A DNA stretch of 64,000 nt from Paucimonas lemoignei (GTDB lineage Bacteria; Pseudomonadota; Gammaproteobacteria; Pseudomonadales; Pseudomonadaceae), in contig LS483371.1 of the NCBI GenBank assembly GCA_900475325.1, positions 3,224,001 through 3,288,000 of the forward strand. The letters run 5' to 3'. Under the pieces are notes generated by a model. The model made no database searches. It was not told where the DNA came from and saw only the letters and a program-made list of their open reading frames with translations. Positions within the stretch are counted from its first letter, which is position 1, and the number at the start of each line of letters is the position of its first letter. The translations under genes and the position numbers were made by a program. Shown piece after piece: positions 33,326-41,515 of the stretch.

Positions 33326-35779
33326 TCAGAAGTTGTAACTCACGCGGGTGTACCAGAGGCCACCGTAGGGATCGAATGGCGAGATGCTGCCGAATTTGGG
33401 GAAGCCATTGACGTCGCCAGCCGGATAACCGTTGTTGTCTGCTCGCACGTCGAACAGGTTATTGGCGCCCACTGCGACCCCCAGGTTCTCGGTAACCGCA
33501 TAGGCGACTTCCAGATCGGTGATCCACTTCGCGCCGTAGGTCACGTCATAGGCAGGGTTGGCGTCCCGGGCGATGACCTTGTCGTAGCGATTGAGCGAGG
33601 CATTGATGTCGAACTTGTCGATCTTCCAGTTACCGCTGAGGATCAGTTTGGTCTTGGGGTTGGCCACGGTGAGATAGCCCTGAGCAACCCGGTCAAACAG
33701 CTCCAGCCCGCCGGAAGCCAAGCCAGCCGGGGTGGACTTGATGCTGTCCAGTTCGGTCTTGTTGTAGTTAAACGCCACGCTGTATTTGACGCTGCCATAG
33801 CGGCCGTAATCGACCTTGTAATCGGTGACCAGGTCCACACCACGGGTGGTGGTATCGGCGGCGTTGGTGAAGTACTTCACCCGATAGCCAGGTCGCAGCC
33901 CCTGTTCCTGAAGGATCTGATTCACGCCGTTACCGAACAGAAATCCGGTCAGGGCGATGCGATCCTTGATTTCGATCTGATACGCATCCAGGGTCAGGTT
34001 GGCTTGGGGGACTGGCTTGTAGGTGAAACCAACGCTGATGTTGCGGGACTTTTCCGGGTCCAGATCAGTGGCACCCAGGGCCTTGGCCAACGCCGAGTCC
34101 ACACGCGCGGTCTTGGCCTCGACGAACTGCGCAATGCCGTTGACCAGGGTGTACTGGTTTGACGTCTGCGCGTAGGTGGACTGCGACAGCGACGGCGCGC
34201 GGAAGCCATTGCTCAGGGTGCCGCGCACCGCGAAGGTCGGGGTGAAGTCGTAGCGCACCGAGAGTTTGCCGCTGGCAGTGTTGCCCGAACTGTCGTCGTA
34301 TTTTTCGAAACGCCCGGCCACCCCGACGTAGAGCTTCTCCGTGGGGTTGATGCCCAGGTCCAGATAAGTCGCGTAGCTGTTGCGGCTGTTCTGCCCCTCA
34401 TCGTCGGGCGTCAGGGTGATCGCGCCTTGTGCACCGACGGCTGCAGGCTGCCCGGCCAGAGGTCCACTGGGGTAGATATAACCGCCGTTGATCCACGACT
34501 CCACGTCGTCAGATTCGGTCTTGTAGCGTTCATGGCGGTGCTCAGCGCCCCAGGAGACCTGTAACGGCTTGGCCAAGCCGACGTCAAAGGCGCGGGTCAG
34601 GTCGAGGTTGTTGGTCCACTGATCGAAGGTGTTGGTGTAGCTGTCAAACCGGGTCGGGCTGGCCGGGCCCAGTGACGCGTTGAGGGTTTCATCGGCGCCA
34701 GCCTGGCCCTTGTCGCGGCCGAACGTCGAACTCAGATCCCAGTTCCACTCATGGAGCAGGCCTTTAACCCCGGCTGCGGCTTGATAATCGACCTCTTCCA
34801 GGGTGTAGAACGGCGCCGTGCCGTCCGGGTAGATCTCAGGGATGATGTTGGTGGAGTTGGGCCGTCGGTAGTTCTGCCCGCCCCTGGCATCGCGTTTGCT
34901 CAGGGTCGAAAACGAATACAGCGTCAGGTCGTCATTGAGCGGCGCTTCGGCGTTGTAGCCGACATTGATGGCCTTGATTTTCGGCAGGCCGTTCTTCTGC
35001 AGTTCACGGTTGGTGCTGGCATCACGCGGGTCAGGCGAGCCGTCGGCTTGCGGGTAATACAACGCCCCGGTCGCGTCCCGGGAGCGCACCGCCGTCTGTT
35101 GGGATTTGGCGTCCAGTGACAGGTTGAAAAAGCCGTCATTGGGCAGCGTGAAGCCGGTGTTCAATGCCTGTTTGATGATCCCGCCATCGCCCTTGTAATA
35201 CTCTCCGTACTGGGTGCTCGCCGAGCCGCCGTGATCGGTTTGCTTGAGGATGATATTGATCACCCCGGCAATGGCGTCCGAGCCATATTGTGCCGAGGCG
35301 CCGTCGCGCAGCACCTCGATGTGGTCGATGGCGCTGATCGGGATCATGTCCAGATCCACCGGATTGGTGCCGTAGGCCGCCGTGGAATCCAGGTTGATCA
35401 CGGCACTGTTATGGCGGCGCTTGCCATTGACCAGCACCAGCACGTTGGAGCCGTTCAGTCCACGCAGGCTGTACGGCCTGGCGATGCTGTCATTGGAGCT
35501 GCCAGACGGCCGCTGGCTGAATGATGGCAGGGTCTTTTCCAGCGCACCCCGCAGGCTCCCGGAGCCGGTCTTTTCCAGCTGTTGCGCACTGATCACGTCA
35601 ATGGGCGCCGGGCTGCTGGTTACGGTCCGTGCTTCGCTGCCCCGGGAGCCGGTGACGATCACGGTGTCCAGGGTGTCGCTGCTGTCGGCGGCCAGTGCTA
35701 GCCCCGGCAACAGGCTGAAACCGGCGAAGATCAAGGGCGCCAAGGATGGCGCGACTGCAAATGAATTGAGTTTTGTCAT
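33326..35779 (-). CDS. TonB-dependent receptor, 817 aa
   Basis: Outer-membrane gated channel. Signal peptide to ALAADS, TonB-box-like TLDTVIVTGSR, plug (GSLRGALEKTLPSFSQRPSG; HIEVLRDGASAQYGSDAIAG) and a barrel ending in VSYNF. The plug type is that of general TonB receptors rather than siderophore receptors. Its ATG overlaps the stop of the SsuA-like gene by 1 nt (TGATG). Context suggests uptake of an organic substrate for the monooxygenase. Confidence 0.9.
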   Translation of the reverse strand: MTKLNSFAVAPSLAPLIFAGFSLLPGLALAADSSDTLDTVIVTGSRGSEARTVTSSPAPIDVISAQQLEKTGSGSLRGALEKTLPSFSQRPSGSSNDSIARPYSLRGLNGSNVLVLVNGKRRHNSAVINLDSTAAYGTNPVDLDMIPISAIDHIEVLRDGASAQYGSDAIAGVINIILKQTDHGGSASTQYGEYYKGDGGIIKQALNTGFTLPNDGFFNLSLDAKSQQTAVRSRDATGALYYPQADGSPDPRDASTNRELQKNGLPKIKAINVGYNAEAPLNDDLTLYSFSTLSKRDARGGQNYRRPNSTNIIPEIYPDGTAPFYTLEEVDYQAAAGVKGLLHEWNWDLSSTFGRDKGQAGADETLNASLGPASPTRFDSYTNTFDQWTNNLDLTRAFDVGLAKPLQVSWGAEHRHERYKTESDDVESWINGGYIYPSGPLAGQPAAVGAQGAITLTPDDEGQNSRNSYATYLDLGINPTEKLYVGVAGRFEKYDDSSGNTASGKLSVRYDFTPTFAVRGTLSNGFRAPSLSQSTYAQTSNQYTLVNGIAQFVEAKTARVDSALAKALGATDLDPEKSRNISVGFTYKPVPQANLTLDAYQIEIKDRIALTGFLFGNGVNQILQEQGLRPGYRVKYFTNAADTTTRGVDLVTDYKVDYGRYGSVKYSVAFNYNKTELDSIKSTPAGLASGGLELFDRVAQGYLTVANPKTKLILSGNWKIDKFDINASLNRYDKVIARDANPAYDVTYGAKWITDLEVAYAVTENLGVAVGANNLFDVRADNNGYPAGDVNGFPKFGSISPFDPYGGLWYTRVSYNF

Positions 35780-36744
35780 CAGCTTTCCAGAATGTGCTTG
35801 AAGTCGTTACGCCACAGCGGCCGCACATCGACGGACTGGCGAATCAACTGATGTTCAAAAAAGCCGTCGGCGACGCGTTGCTCAGAGGCAATGGCCTGCT
35901 CGGAAACCGGCACCACTCGCTGCCCTTCGCCCCGCAGGCGAAATTGTTCGAGGTACAGATCTGCGCCGATCCCGGTGATGTCCTGATTGCGTTGCGCCCA
36001 GGCCTGGGGGTTGCTTTGCACCCATGCCCAGGTGGCGCGCTCGCGCAGGAGAAAATCGGCCAGCTGTGCACTGCGCACCGGGTCCTGCAAAGCTTGCGTG
36101 GTGGTGGCGATCACCGTGTTGCCCCGGTAATCGCTGACGTTGTGCAACCGCGTGCCACCCGACTGCTGCGCCTGCAACACGGAAATCCCGCCCCCGATCA
36201 CCGCATCCAGATGGCCGCTGCGAAAGGCAATCAGCGCTTCCTGAATCGGCATCGGGATCGGCTGCACATCCTTGAGGGTCAGGCCGTGCTGATTGAGCAG
36301 GCGCAACAGGAAGTAATGGGTATTGGTGGCCCGCACGTAGCTGATCTTCTTGCCTTTCAGATCAGCCACTTGCTCGATACCTGCGCCGTTGCGGACCACG
36401 ATGCCGATGTCGCTGACGTCACCAGGAATACTCGCTACCAGGGCAATCGGCACGTTGGCGATGGAGGCGAAAATCGGCGGAATCTCGCTCATGTACACGT
36501 AATCGAGGCTGTCGCTGTTAAGGGCTTCGAGCACTAGATTGCCGCCGCCGATATCGACCCATTCCACCGGATAAGGCGTATCTAGCTGCCCGGCCAGCCC
36601 CATGAATGAAGCCGCCGAGCCTTTGTAGCGCCAGACTCGCAGCGGCTTTGCGCTGCCAGCCATTGCCGTCAACGGCGCAAGCAGGCCGTTGGCAGCGGCG
36701 ATGGCACTGCCTGCCAGTAATTGACGTCGCGTAAGGGCAACCAT
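35779..36744 (-). CDS. SsuA-like ABC substrate-binding protein, 321 aa
   Basis: Starts MVALTRRQLLAGSAIAAANG, a possible twin-arginine signal, cleaved near TAMAG. The mature part resembles aliphatic-sulfonate binding proteins (GGGNLVLEALNSDSLDYVYM; GIEQVADLKGKKISYVRATN; YFLLRLLNQHGL). No SsuB/C genes are in this cluster; the partner could be one of the NitT/TauT systems at 15-25 kb or elsewhere. 11 nt downstream of the aldolase gene. Confidence 0.85.
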   Translation of the reverse strand: MVALTRRQLLAGSAIAAANGLLAPLTAMAGSAKPLRVWRYKGSAASFMGLAGQLDTPYPVEWVDIGGGNLVLEALNSDSLDYVYMSEIPPIFASIANVPIALVASIPGDVSDIGIVVRNGAGIEQVADLKGKKISYVRATNTHYFLLRLLNQHGLTLKDVQPIPMPIQEALIAFRSGHLDAVIGGGISVLQAQQSGGTRLHNVSDYRGNTVIATTTQALQDPVRSAQLADFLLRERATWAWVQSNPQAWAQRNQDITGIGADLYLEQFRLRGEGQRVVPVSEQAIASEQRVADGFFEHQLIRQSVDVRPLWRNDFKHILES

Positions 36745-36755
36745 GAACGCGCGCC

Positions 36756-37586
36756 CTATGCCAACAGATCAGGCTGCTGGGCGATGATCTCGTCCCAGAG
36801 CGGCTGAAAATTGAGCCAGGCAAACAGTTCGTGGCGCGCCCTACCCTGTTCATTCACAGGCTCGAACTGAGGAATCACCGGCACCCCGGCGGCACGCGCC
36901 AGCAGATGGGAACGCGCGACATCCTCGGCAAGAATGAACCGCCAGGCCGCGCTCTCGACACTTTCACCCACGGTCCACACGCCGTGGTTCTGCCAGAACA
37001 ACAGGTTGTTGCCCGCGAAGCTGTCGACGAACGCGTCGGTCACAATGTCCCGGTCCTGCTCCAGGCTGCCATCGGCTTTGCGCAGAGCATGGCGGGCAAA
37101 GATCGCCTGATCCCCGACAAACGCCCCAGCCTCCGCAGTGATCGGGTCGAACAGCTGCGCCAGCGATGACCAGGTTCGGCCATAGAAGCCGTGCAGATGG
37201 GCAATGCCGACGACTTCGGGGCGCGCTTGCTGCAAACCGTAATGCAGGTCCAGCGCGCTGGTGTTGAGCAGCCCGTCACCTTCGACGACCTGCCCCTGAG
37301 CATTGACGCGCAGCAGTTGCGAGACACTGATCTGGGAAAACGGCACACCCAACGGGTTGATCCAGTAATGGTCGGTTTCGACCGGGTCACGCGCGGAGAA
37401 ATGTCCGGCCAGGCCGACTTCAAAGCCATACCGTGAAAACAATCGATACGCCGCCGCCAGACGCTGCTTGCGATGCAGACGCTCCTGCAGCAAATCGGCG
37501 TGCCGGGGCACGGCGTCGAGGGTCAGGCGATTATTGCTGTTGGGCAGGTTGTAGATGCTCTTACTGACAGTGTTTGCATGGCTCAT
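36756..37586 (-). CDS. Class II aldolase/adducin-family protein, 276 aa
   Basis: Zinc-dependent aldolase fold (fuculose-phosphate aldolase/adducin head). The metal-site His pair is visible in IAHLHGFYG and a third in WQNHGVWTVGESVESA. Members include sugar-phosphate aldolases, epimerases and decarboxylases; the absence of a phosphate-site signature leaves the activity open. First gene of the operon, with a long structured leader upstream (37587-37860). Weak SD before ATG 37586. Confidence 0.85.
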   Translation of the reverse strand: MSHANTVSKSIYNLPNSNNRLTLDAVPRHADLLQERLHRKQRLAAAYRLFSRYGFEVGLAGHFSARDPVETDHYWINPLGVPFSQISVSQLLRVNAQGQVVEGDGLLNTSALDLHYGLQQARPEVVGIAHLHGFYGRTWSSLAQLFDPITAEAGAFVGDQAIFARHALRKADGSLEQDRDIVTDAFVDSFAGNNLLFWQNHGVWTVGESVESAAWRFILAEDVARSHLLARAAGVPVIPQFEPVNEQGRARHELFAWLNFQPLWDEIIAQQPDLLA

Positions 37587-37599
37587 TGGGTTTACTCAA

Positions 37600-37812
37600 G
37601 CGGTGCTCGTGTTGCCGAGCTTTTTTCTTCAGGCGAACGTCATCGCTACGCCGTTGTTGGCGTGGTGATGAGTCAAGGATTCGGGGGTCCGCTGCCGCCG
37701 TGCAGCGCTGGGCTGCGGGACAGAGTCACAAGAGGTGGAAAGCTAGAAGGTCATGATCGAAGTCCCTCGCATGGATGGCGTATCTACTGCTCTCCTCCAC
37801 CGTGCGAGGGGT
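37600..37812 (-). ncRNA. Candidate structured 5' leader
   Basis: Several strong hairpins lie in the gap 37587-38059. 37605-37620 has a 5-bp stem with a hexa-T on the + side. 37641-37670 has a 12-bp stem with two GU pairs and loop GTTGTT. 37687-37721 has GTCCGC / GCGGGAC arms. 37764-37810 has a perfect 8-bp stem CCCTCGCA / TGCGAGGG whose loop carries GGTGGAGGAGAG. A 9-codon frame MRGTSIMTF starts at about 37773. Upstream, 37870-37960 is strikingly AT-rich, a likely promoter. The element could be a riboswitch, an attenuator with leader peptide, or a small RNA. No known class is recognised. Confidence 0.4.
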
Positions 37813-37978
37813 CGGGTTGAGCCTTTACCAAACGGCTTTTCTGGCCGTTGCGTAAGAACTTAATCGAAGGATCGGTTACTGTGAAATTCTTAATTGATCT
37901 AACGTAATATTTTAATTATTTATCTAGATGGTGATTATCTATTCGATTAGGACATATAAAGATGAACTCTGAAACCGC

Positions 37979-38053
37979 TGTAGGAGCTGCCGAAGGCTGC
38001 GAATTGCGGTGTGTCAGACGAATCGCTTTCGTAGCATCCCGGCAGCTCCTACA
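37979..38053. repeat. REPIN (TGTAGGAGC type), 75 bp
   Basis: Arms TGTAGGAGCTGCCGAAGGCT and a slightly diverged partner, 6 bp beyond the stop codon of the TRAP binding protein, where it may protect the mRNA 3' end. Confidence 0.88.
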
Positions 38054-38059
38054 GGTAAA

Positions 38060-39079
38060 TCACTGGGCTTGACGCACCTTGGCAATTTCCTCGTACATGG
38101 TCTTCACCAACCCCGCATCCACGGTTTTCGCGAACTTGTCGACCACGGGCTTCACTTTCTCGCGGAAGCGGTCTTTTTCTTCAGGGGAAATATCGTTGAT
38201 CGCGATGTGCGCAGCCAGGTTGTCGCGGGCTTTGTCCATGCTCGCGGCGGTGACTTCGCGCTGATATTGCTGGGCTTTGGCAGCGGCGTCGCGCACCAGC
38301 GCCTTCTCGTCGTCGTTAAGGCGGTTCCAGGTCTTCTGGCCGATGATCAACGACTGGGGATTGAAGATGTGACCGGTCACGGACAGGTACTTCTGCACCT
38401 CATAAAATTTGCCGCCTTCGATCACCGTGAACGGGTTTTCCTGGCCGTCGATGGTGTTCTGCTCAAGCCCGGTGTACACCTCGGGGAACGCCATGGGCAC
38501 CGGGTTGGCGCCCAGTGCCGAGAAGGTTTCCAGATAAATCGGCGACTGGATCACGCGGATTTTCAGGCCCTGCATATCTTCCAGCTTTGTCACCGGGCGC
38601 TTGCTGTTGGTCAGGTTGCGAAAACCCAGGTCCCAGTAGCCCAAACCGACCAGGCCTTTGCTGTCCAGCTGCGCCGCCAGCTTCTGACCCACGGGGCCGT
38701 CGATCACGGCGTGAGCCTCTTCGACGTTGTTGAACAGAAACGGGAAATCCAGCATGGCGAAGTCCGGCGCCTGAGCCGCGAGGATGCCGGAGTTCAATAC
38801 GGTGATGTCCAGCGTGCCACCTTGCAACGCCGATACTGTCTGCAGATCACCGCCCAGTGTACCGCCGGGAAACAACCGCACCTTGATCTTGCCGCCGCTG
38901 CTCTCAGCCAGCAGGTCCGCGAACTTCTGGGCGCCCAGCCCCTGGGGGTGGTCCTTGACGTTCTGGAAGGCGAACCGCAGGGTCCGCTCGCGGATGTCCG
39001 CCGCCTGGCTGCTCATGCTGGCCAGTATCAGGCCTGTTGCGCAGGCACCGGCGAGCAGGGTTTTGATCAGTGTTTTCAT
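38060..39079 (-). CDS. dctP: TRAP transporter substrate-binding protein (DctP), 339 aa
   Basis: Periplasmic solute receptor of a tripartite ATP-independent transporter. Signal peptide to SSQAAD; DctP-family segments FPGGTLGGDLQTVSALQGG, GLKIRVIQSPIYLETFSALG (with the carboxylate-binding Arg) and GLEQNTIDGQENP. The ATG at 39079 has GGAG. Substrates of the family are C4-dicarboxylates, sugar acids and other organic acids; specificity not resolved. Confidence 0.9.
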   Translation of the reverse strand: MKTLIKTLLAGACATGLILASMSSQAADIRERTLRFAFQNVKDHPQGLGAQKFADLLAESSGGKIKVRLFPGGTLGGDLQTVSALQGGTLDITVLNSGILAAQAPDFAMLDFPFLFNNVEEAHAVIDGPVGQKLAAQLDSKGLVGLGYWDLGFRNLTNSKRPVTKLEDMQGLKIRVIQSPIYLETFSALGANPVPMAFPEVYTGLEQNTIDGQENPFTVIEGGKFYEVQKYLSVTGHIFNPQSLIIGQKTWNRLNDDEKALVRDAAAKAQQYQREVTAASMDKARDNLAAHIAINDISPEEKDRFREKVKPVVDKFAKTVDAGLVKTMYEEIAKVRQAQ

Positions 39080-39130
39080 GTCACGCTCCGATGTTGTTAT
39101 TAGAGGTCGAGTGAATCAGGCCACGGGCAA

Positions 39131-40411
39131 TCAACCCGTGAAGAATTTCAGGGGGACGAGCACCAACGATGGGAACAGCACCAACAGGAACAGCACCACA
39201 AACTGCGCCAGCATGAACGGCCAGACACCGCGGATGATTTCATCCATGCTGATTTTCGACACCCCGCACACCACGTTGAGCACCGTGCCCACCGGGGGCG
39301 TAATCAAGCCAATGGCGCAGTTGATGAGAAACAGCACACCAAAGTAGACCGGGTCGATCCCGGCCAGGGTGATGGCGGGCATCAGTACCGGCGTGAGCAA
39401 CAGAATGGTCGGGGTCATGTCCATCGCCGTGCCAACCAGAATCACCAACAGCATGATGACCACCAGCAGCATGGTCTGGTTATCCATGAACGGTTCCAGG
39501 ACACCGGCCAGTTGCTCCGGTAACTCGGCGACGGTCACCAGCCACGACGACACCATGGCGGCGGCCACCAGCAGCATGACCACCGAGGTGGTTTTGGCCG
39601 ACGACAGCAGCAAGTCATAGAGTTGGTTGATTTTCAGTTCGCGGTAGATCACCACGGCCACGAACAGCGCATACACCGCCGCCACCACGGCCGCTTCGGT
39701 CGGGGTGAAAATCCCGAACTTCAGACCGAACACGATGATCAGCGGCAGGCCCAGCGCCCAGGCGCCATCGAGCAAGGTCCGCAACACAGCGGCGAAGCTT
39801 TGTCTGGCTGGCGTCGCGACGTTCTCCCGGCGCGAGATAAACCACCAGGCAACCGCCAGCGACACACCGAGCATCAGCCCCGGCACGATCCCGGCCAGGA
39901 ACAGTTTGGAAATCGATACCCCGGAGGCCACCCCGAACACGATGAAACCGATACTCGGTGGAATGATCGGCGCAATGATCCCGCCTGCAGCGATCAGGCC
40001 CGCCGAGTGGGCGCGGTCGTGCCCGGCCTTGATCATCATCGGCACCAGCAACGCGGCAAGGGCAGCGGCATCCGCCACCGCCGAGCCGGACAGCGAGGCC
40101 AGCAGGCAGGATGCGATGATTGCCACATACCCCAGACCGCCGCGCTTGTGGCCCACCATGGCCATGGCGATATTGACGATGCGTTTGGACAGCCCGCCCG
40201 CGTTCATGATCTCCCCGGCCAGCATAAAAAACGGCACCGCCATCAGCGGGAAGCTGTCAGCGCCGTTGAGCAGGTTCTGGGCAATGATCTGCGCGTCGAA
40301 CATATCCAGCTGGATCATCAGCGCCACGCTGACCAGCAACAGGGCAAAGGCGATCGGAATACCCAGCGCCATGGTGCCAATCAACGAGCCGAGAAAGATT
40401 GCCAGGGTCAT
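39131..40411 (-). CDS. dctM: TRAP transporter large permease (DctM), 426 aa
   Basis: Membrane subunit with about 12 helices that carries out Na+-coupled transport. Family features are MAVPFFMLAGEIMNAGGLSK, GSAVADAAALAALLVPMMIK and PPSIGFIVFGVASGVSISKL. Overlaps the small permease as ATGA and is followed 51 nt later by the receptor gene. Confidence 0.93.
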   Translation of the reverse strand: MTLAIFLGSLIGTMALGIPIAFALLLVSVALMIQLDMFDAQIIAQNLLNGADSFPLMAVPFFMLAGEIMNAGGLSKRIVNIAMAMVGHKRGGLGYVAIIASCLLASLSGSAVADAAALAALLVPMMIKAGHDRAHSAGLIAAGGIIAPIIPPSIGFIVFGVASGVSISKLFLAGIVPGLMLGVSLAVAWWFISRRENVATPARQSFAAVLRTLLDGAWALGLPLIIVFGLKFGIFTPTEAAVVAAVYALFVAVVIYRELKINQLYDLLLSSAKTTSVVMLLVAAAMVSSWLVTVAELPEQLAGVLEPFMDNQTMLLVVIMLLVILVGTAMDMTPTILLLTPVLMPAITLAGIDPVYFGVLFLINCAIGLITPPVGTVLNVVCGVSKISMDEIIRGVWPFMLAQFVVLFLLVLFPSLVLVPLKFFTG

Positions 40412-40974
40412 GGTCGTGACCTCTCATTGTTGTGGGCGTGATACGGCGGGGTGTGCTCCAGTTCGATGTCGGCGTCACTGTCCTTGACCATGACCAGTTC
40501 GTCATCGCCCAGCTTGCCGCTCAGCACCAGGTACAACTCGTAGATCAGAATGGCCGCTGCGCTGGCGCCAAATACCAGCCCGGCGGCGTAGAACAGGGCC
40601 ATGGACAAGCCTGACGCCGGCGCCACCACGTGCCAGTTGATCACCGCTTGCTGCCAACTGCCGCTGAACACCAGCCAGCAGATGTAGAGCATCAACAGGT
40701 GGCCGATCACCAGGCAGATGCGTTTGCCGGTCGGTGGCAGGCGCCGCACCAGACTGTCCAGGCCCATGTGCGCGCGCTCCTTGAGCGCCACCAGCGAGCC
40801 GAGAAAAATCATCCACACAAAAAACCAGCGTGAGAGCTCTTCAGACACGCTGATCCCGGAATTAAAGGCGTAGCGCAGCACGACGTTGCCAAATACCAGC
40901 ACCACCATGGCGACCATGCACAACACGATCAGTAACTTCAGCAACTTGAAATACAGGTCGACGATTGTTGTCAT
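40408..40974 (-). CDS. dctQ: TRAP transporter small permease (DctQ), 188 aa
   Basis: Four-helix subunit with the conserved SEELSRWFFVWMIFLGSLVA motif and the Ala/Lys-rich segment ALKERAHMGLDSL. First complete gene of the QMP operon; GAGG precedes its ATG at 40974. The operon's promoter region carries palindromes, described separately. Confidence 0.9.
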   Translation of the reverse strand: MTTIVDLYFKLLKLLIVLCMVAMVVLVFGNVVLRYAFNSGISVSEELSRWFFVWMIFLGSLVALKERAHMGLDSLVRRLPPTGKRICLVIGHLLMLYICWLVFSGSWQQAVINWHVVAPASGLSMALFYAAGLVFGASAAAILIYELYLVLSGKLGDDELVMVKDSDADIELEHTPPYHAHNNERSRP

Positions 40975-41051
40975 TTTTCGATACCTCGCAAATGTCGAGA
41001 GTCTGCCGACGCAGCAAAAGGCGTGGCGTGCCTGGCTCCCGAGGGAGTGAC

Positions 41052-41141
41052 TCAGAACTGCAGTGCGGGTAAGCGAGATGAGCCGCGCGACGTCGACGAA
41101 TCGAGCCGGCCACGATAAAGCGCGAGCAAGGACTGCTGCAT
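41052..41141 (-). CDS. Short upstream ORF of the TRAP operon, 29 aa
   Basis: ATG at 41141 with GGAG 8 nt upstream; the product runs MQQSLLALYRGRLDSSTSRG to a TGA at 41052-41054. It lies between the putative operator and dctQ (77 nt downstream). Basic, Ser/Arg-rich, no membrane helix. Possibly a leader peptide or a fortuitous ORF; only the RBS and position support it. Confidence 0.35.
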   Translation of the reverse strand: MQQSLLALYRGRLDSSTSRGSSRLPALQF

Positions 41142-41172
41142 AGGGATTACTCCATTTGTTTTTATTGTTTTG

Positions 41173-41220
41173 CTGACGACAACGTCAGTACCGCAGACCA
41201 GAAATTGTACTAACCGGTTA
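41173..41220. promoter_or_regulatory. Palindromes in the TRAP promoter region
   Basis: CTGACG-ACAA-CGTCAG (41173-41188) and TAACCGGTTA (41211-41220). The second, extended as ACTAACCGGTTA, matches the gcd upstream palindrome at 11 of 12 positions. They sit 30-80 nt upstream of the short ORF. The remaining gap to 41515 shows no further gene and should also contain the diguanylate-cyclase promoter. Confidence 0.5.
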
Positions 41221-41515
41221 ATTCGGTCAATATCAAATAAGCGGATTCGGTGAAAATCAGCCAAAAGTCGAAGGAGTAAAGCCTCGGTAGCCGAGTAGCA
41301 ACGATGAAAAACCGCGACACACCGGGGGTTTATCGCTACCGATCGTTCAGGCAGGAGCATTTATTGAGTGCAATAAACCGGGCGATTATCGGCCAGATCA
41401 CATCTGAAACGTCTCGGTGTCTCTTAGAAAAGCCACAGCAGCGCATCGAGCATGGCAAGCATTGCTAGCGGCTGGATAGGCATGAGGACTAATATGCCAC
41501 TACTCCGATCATCAG

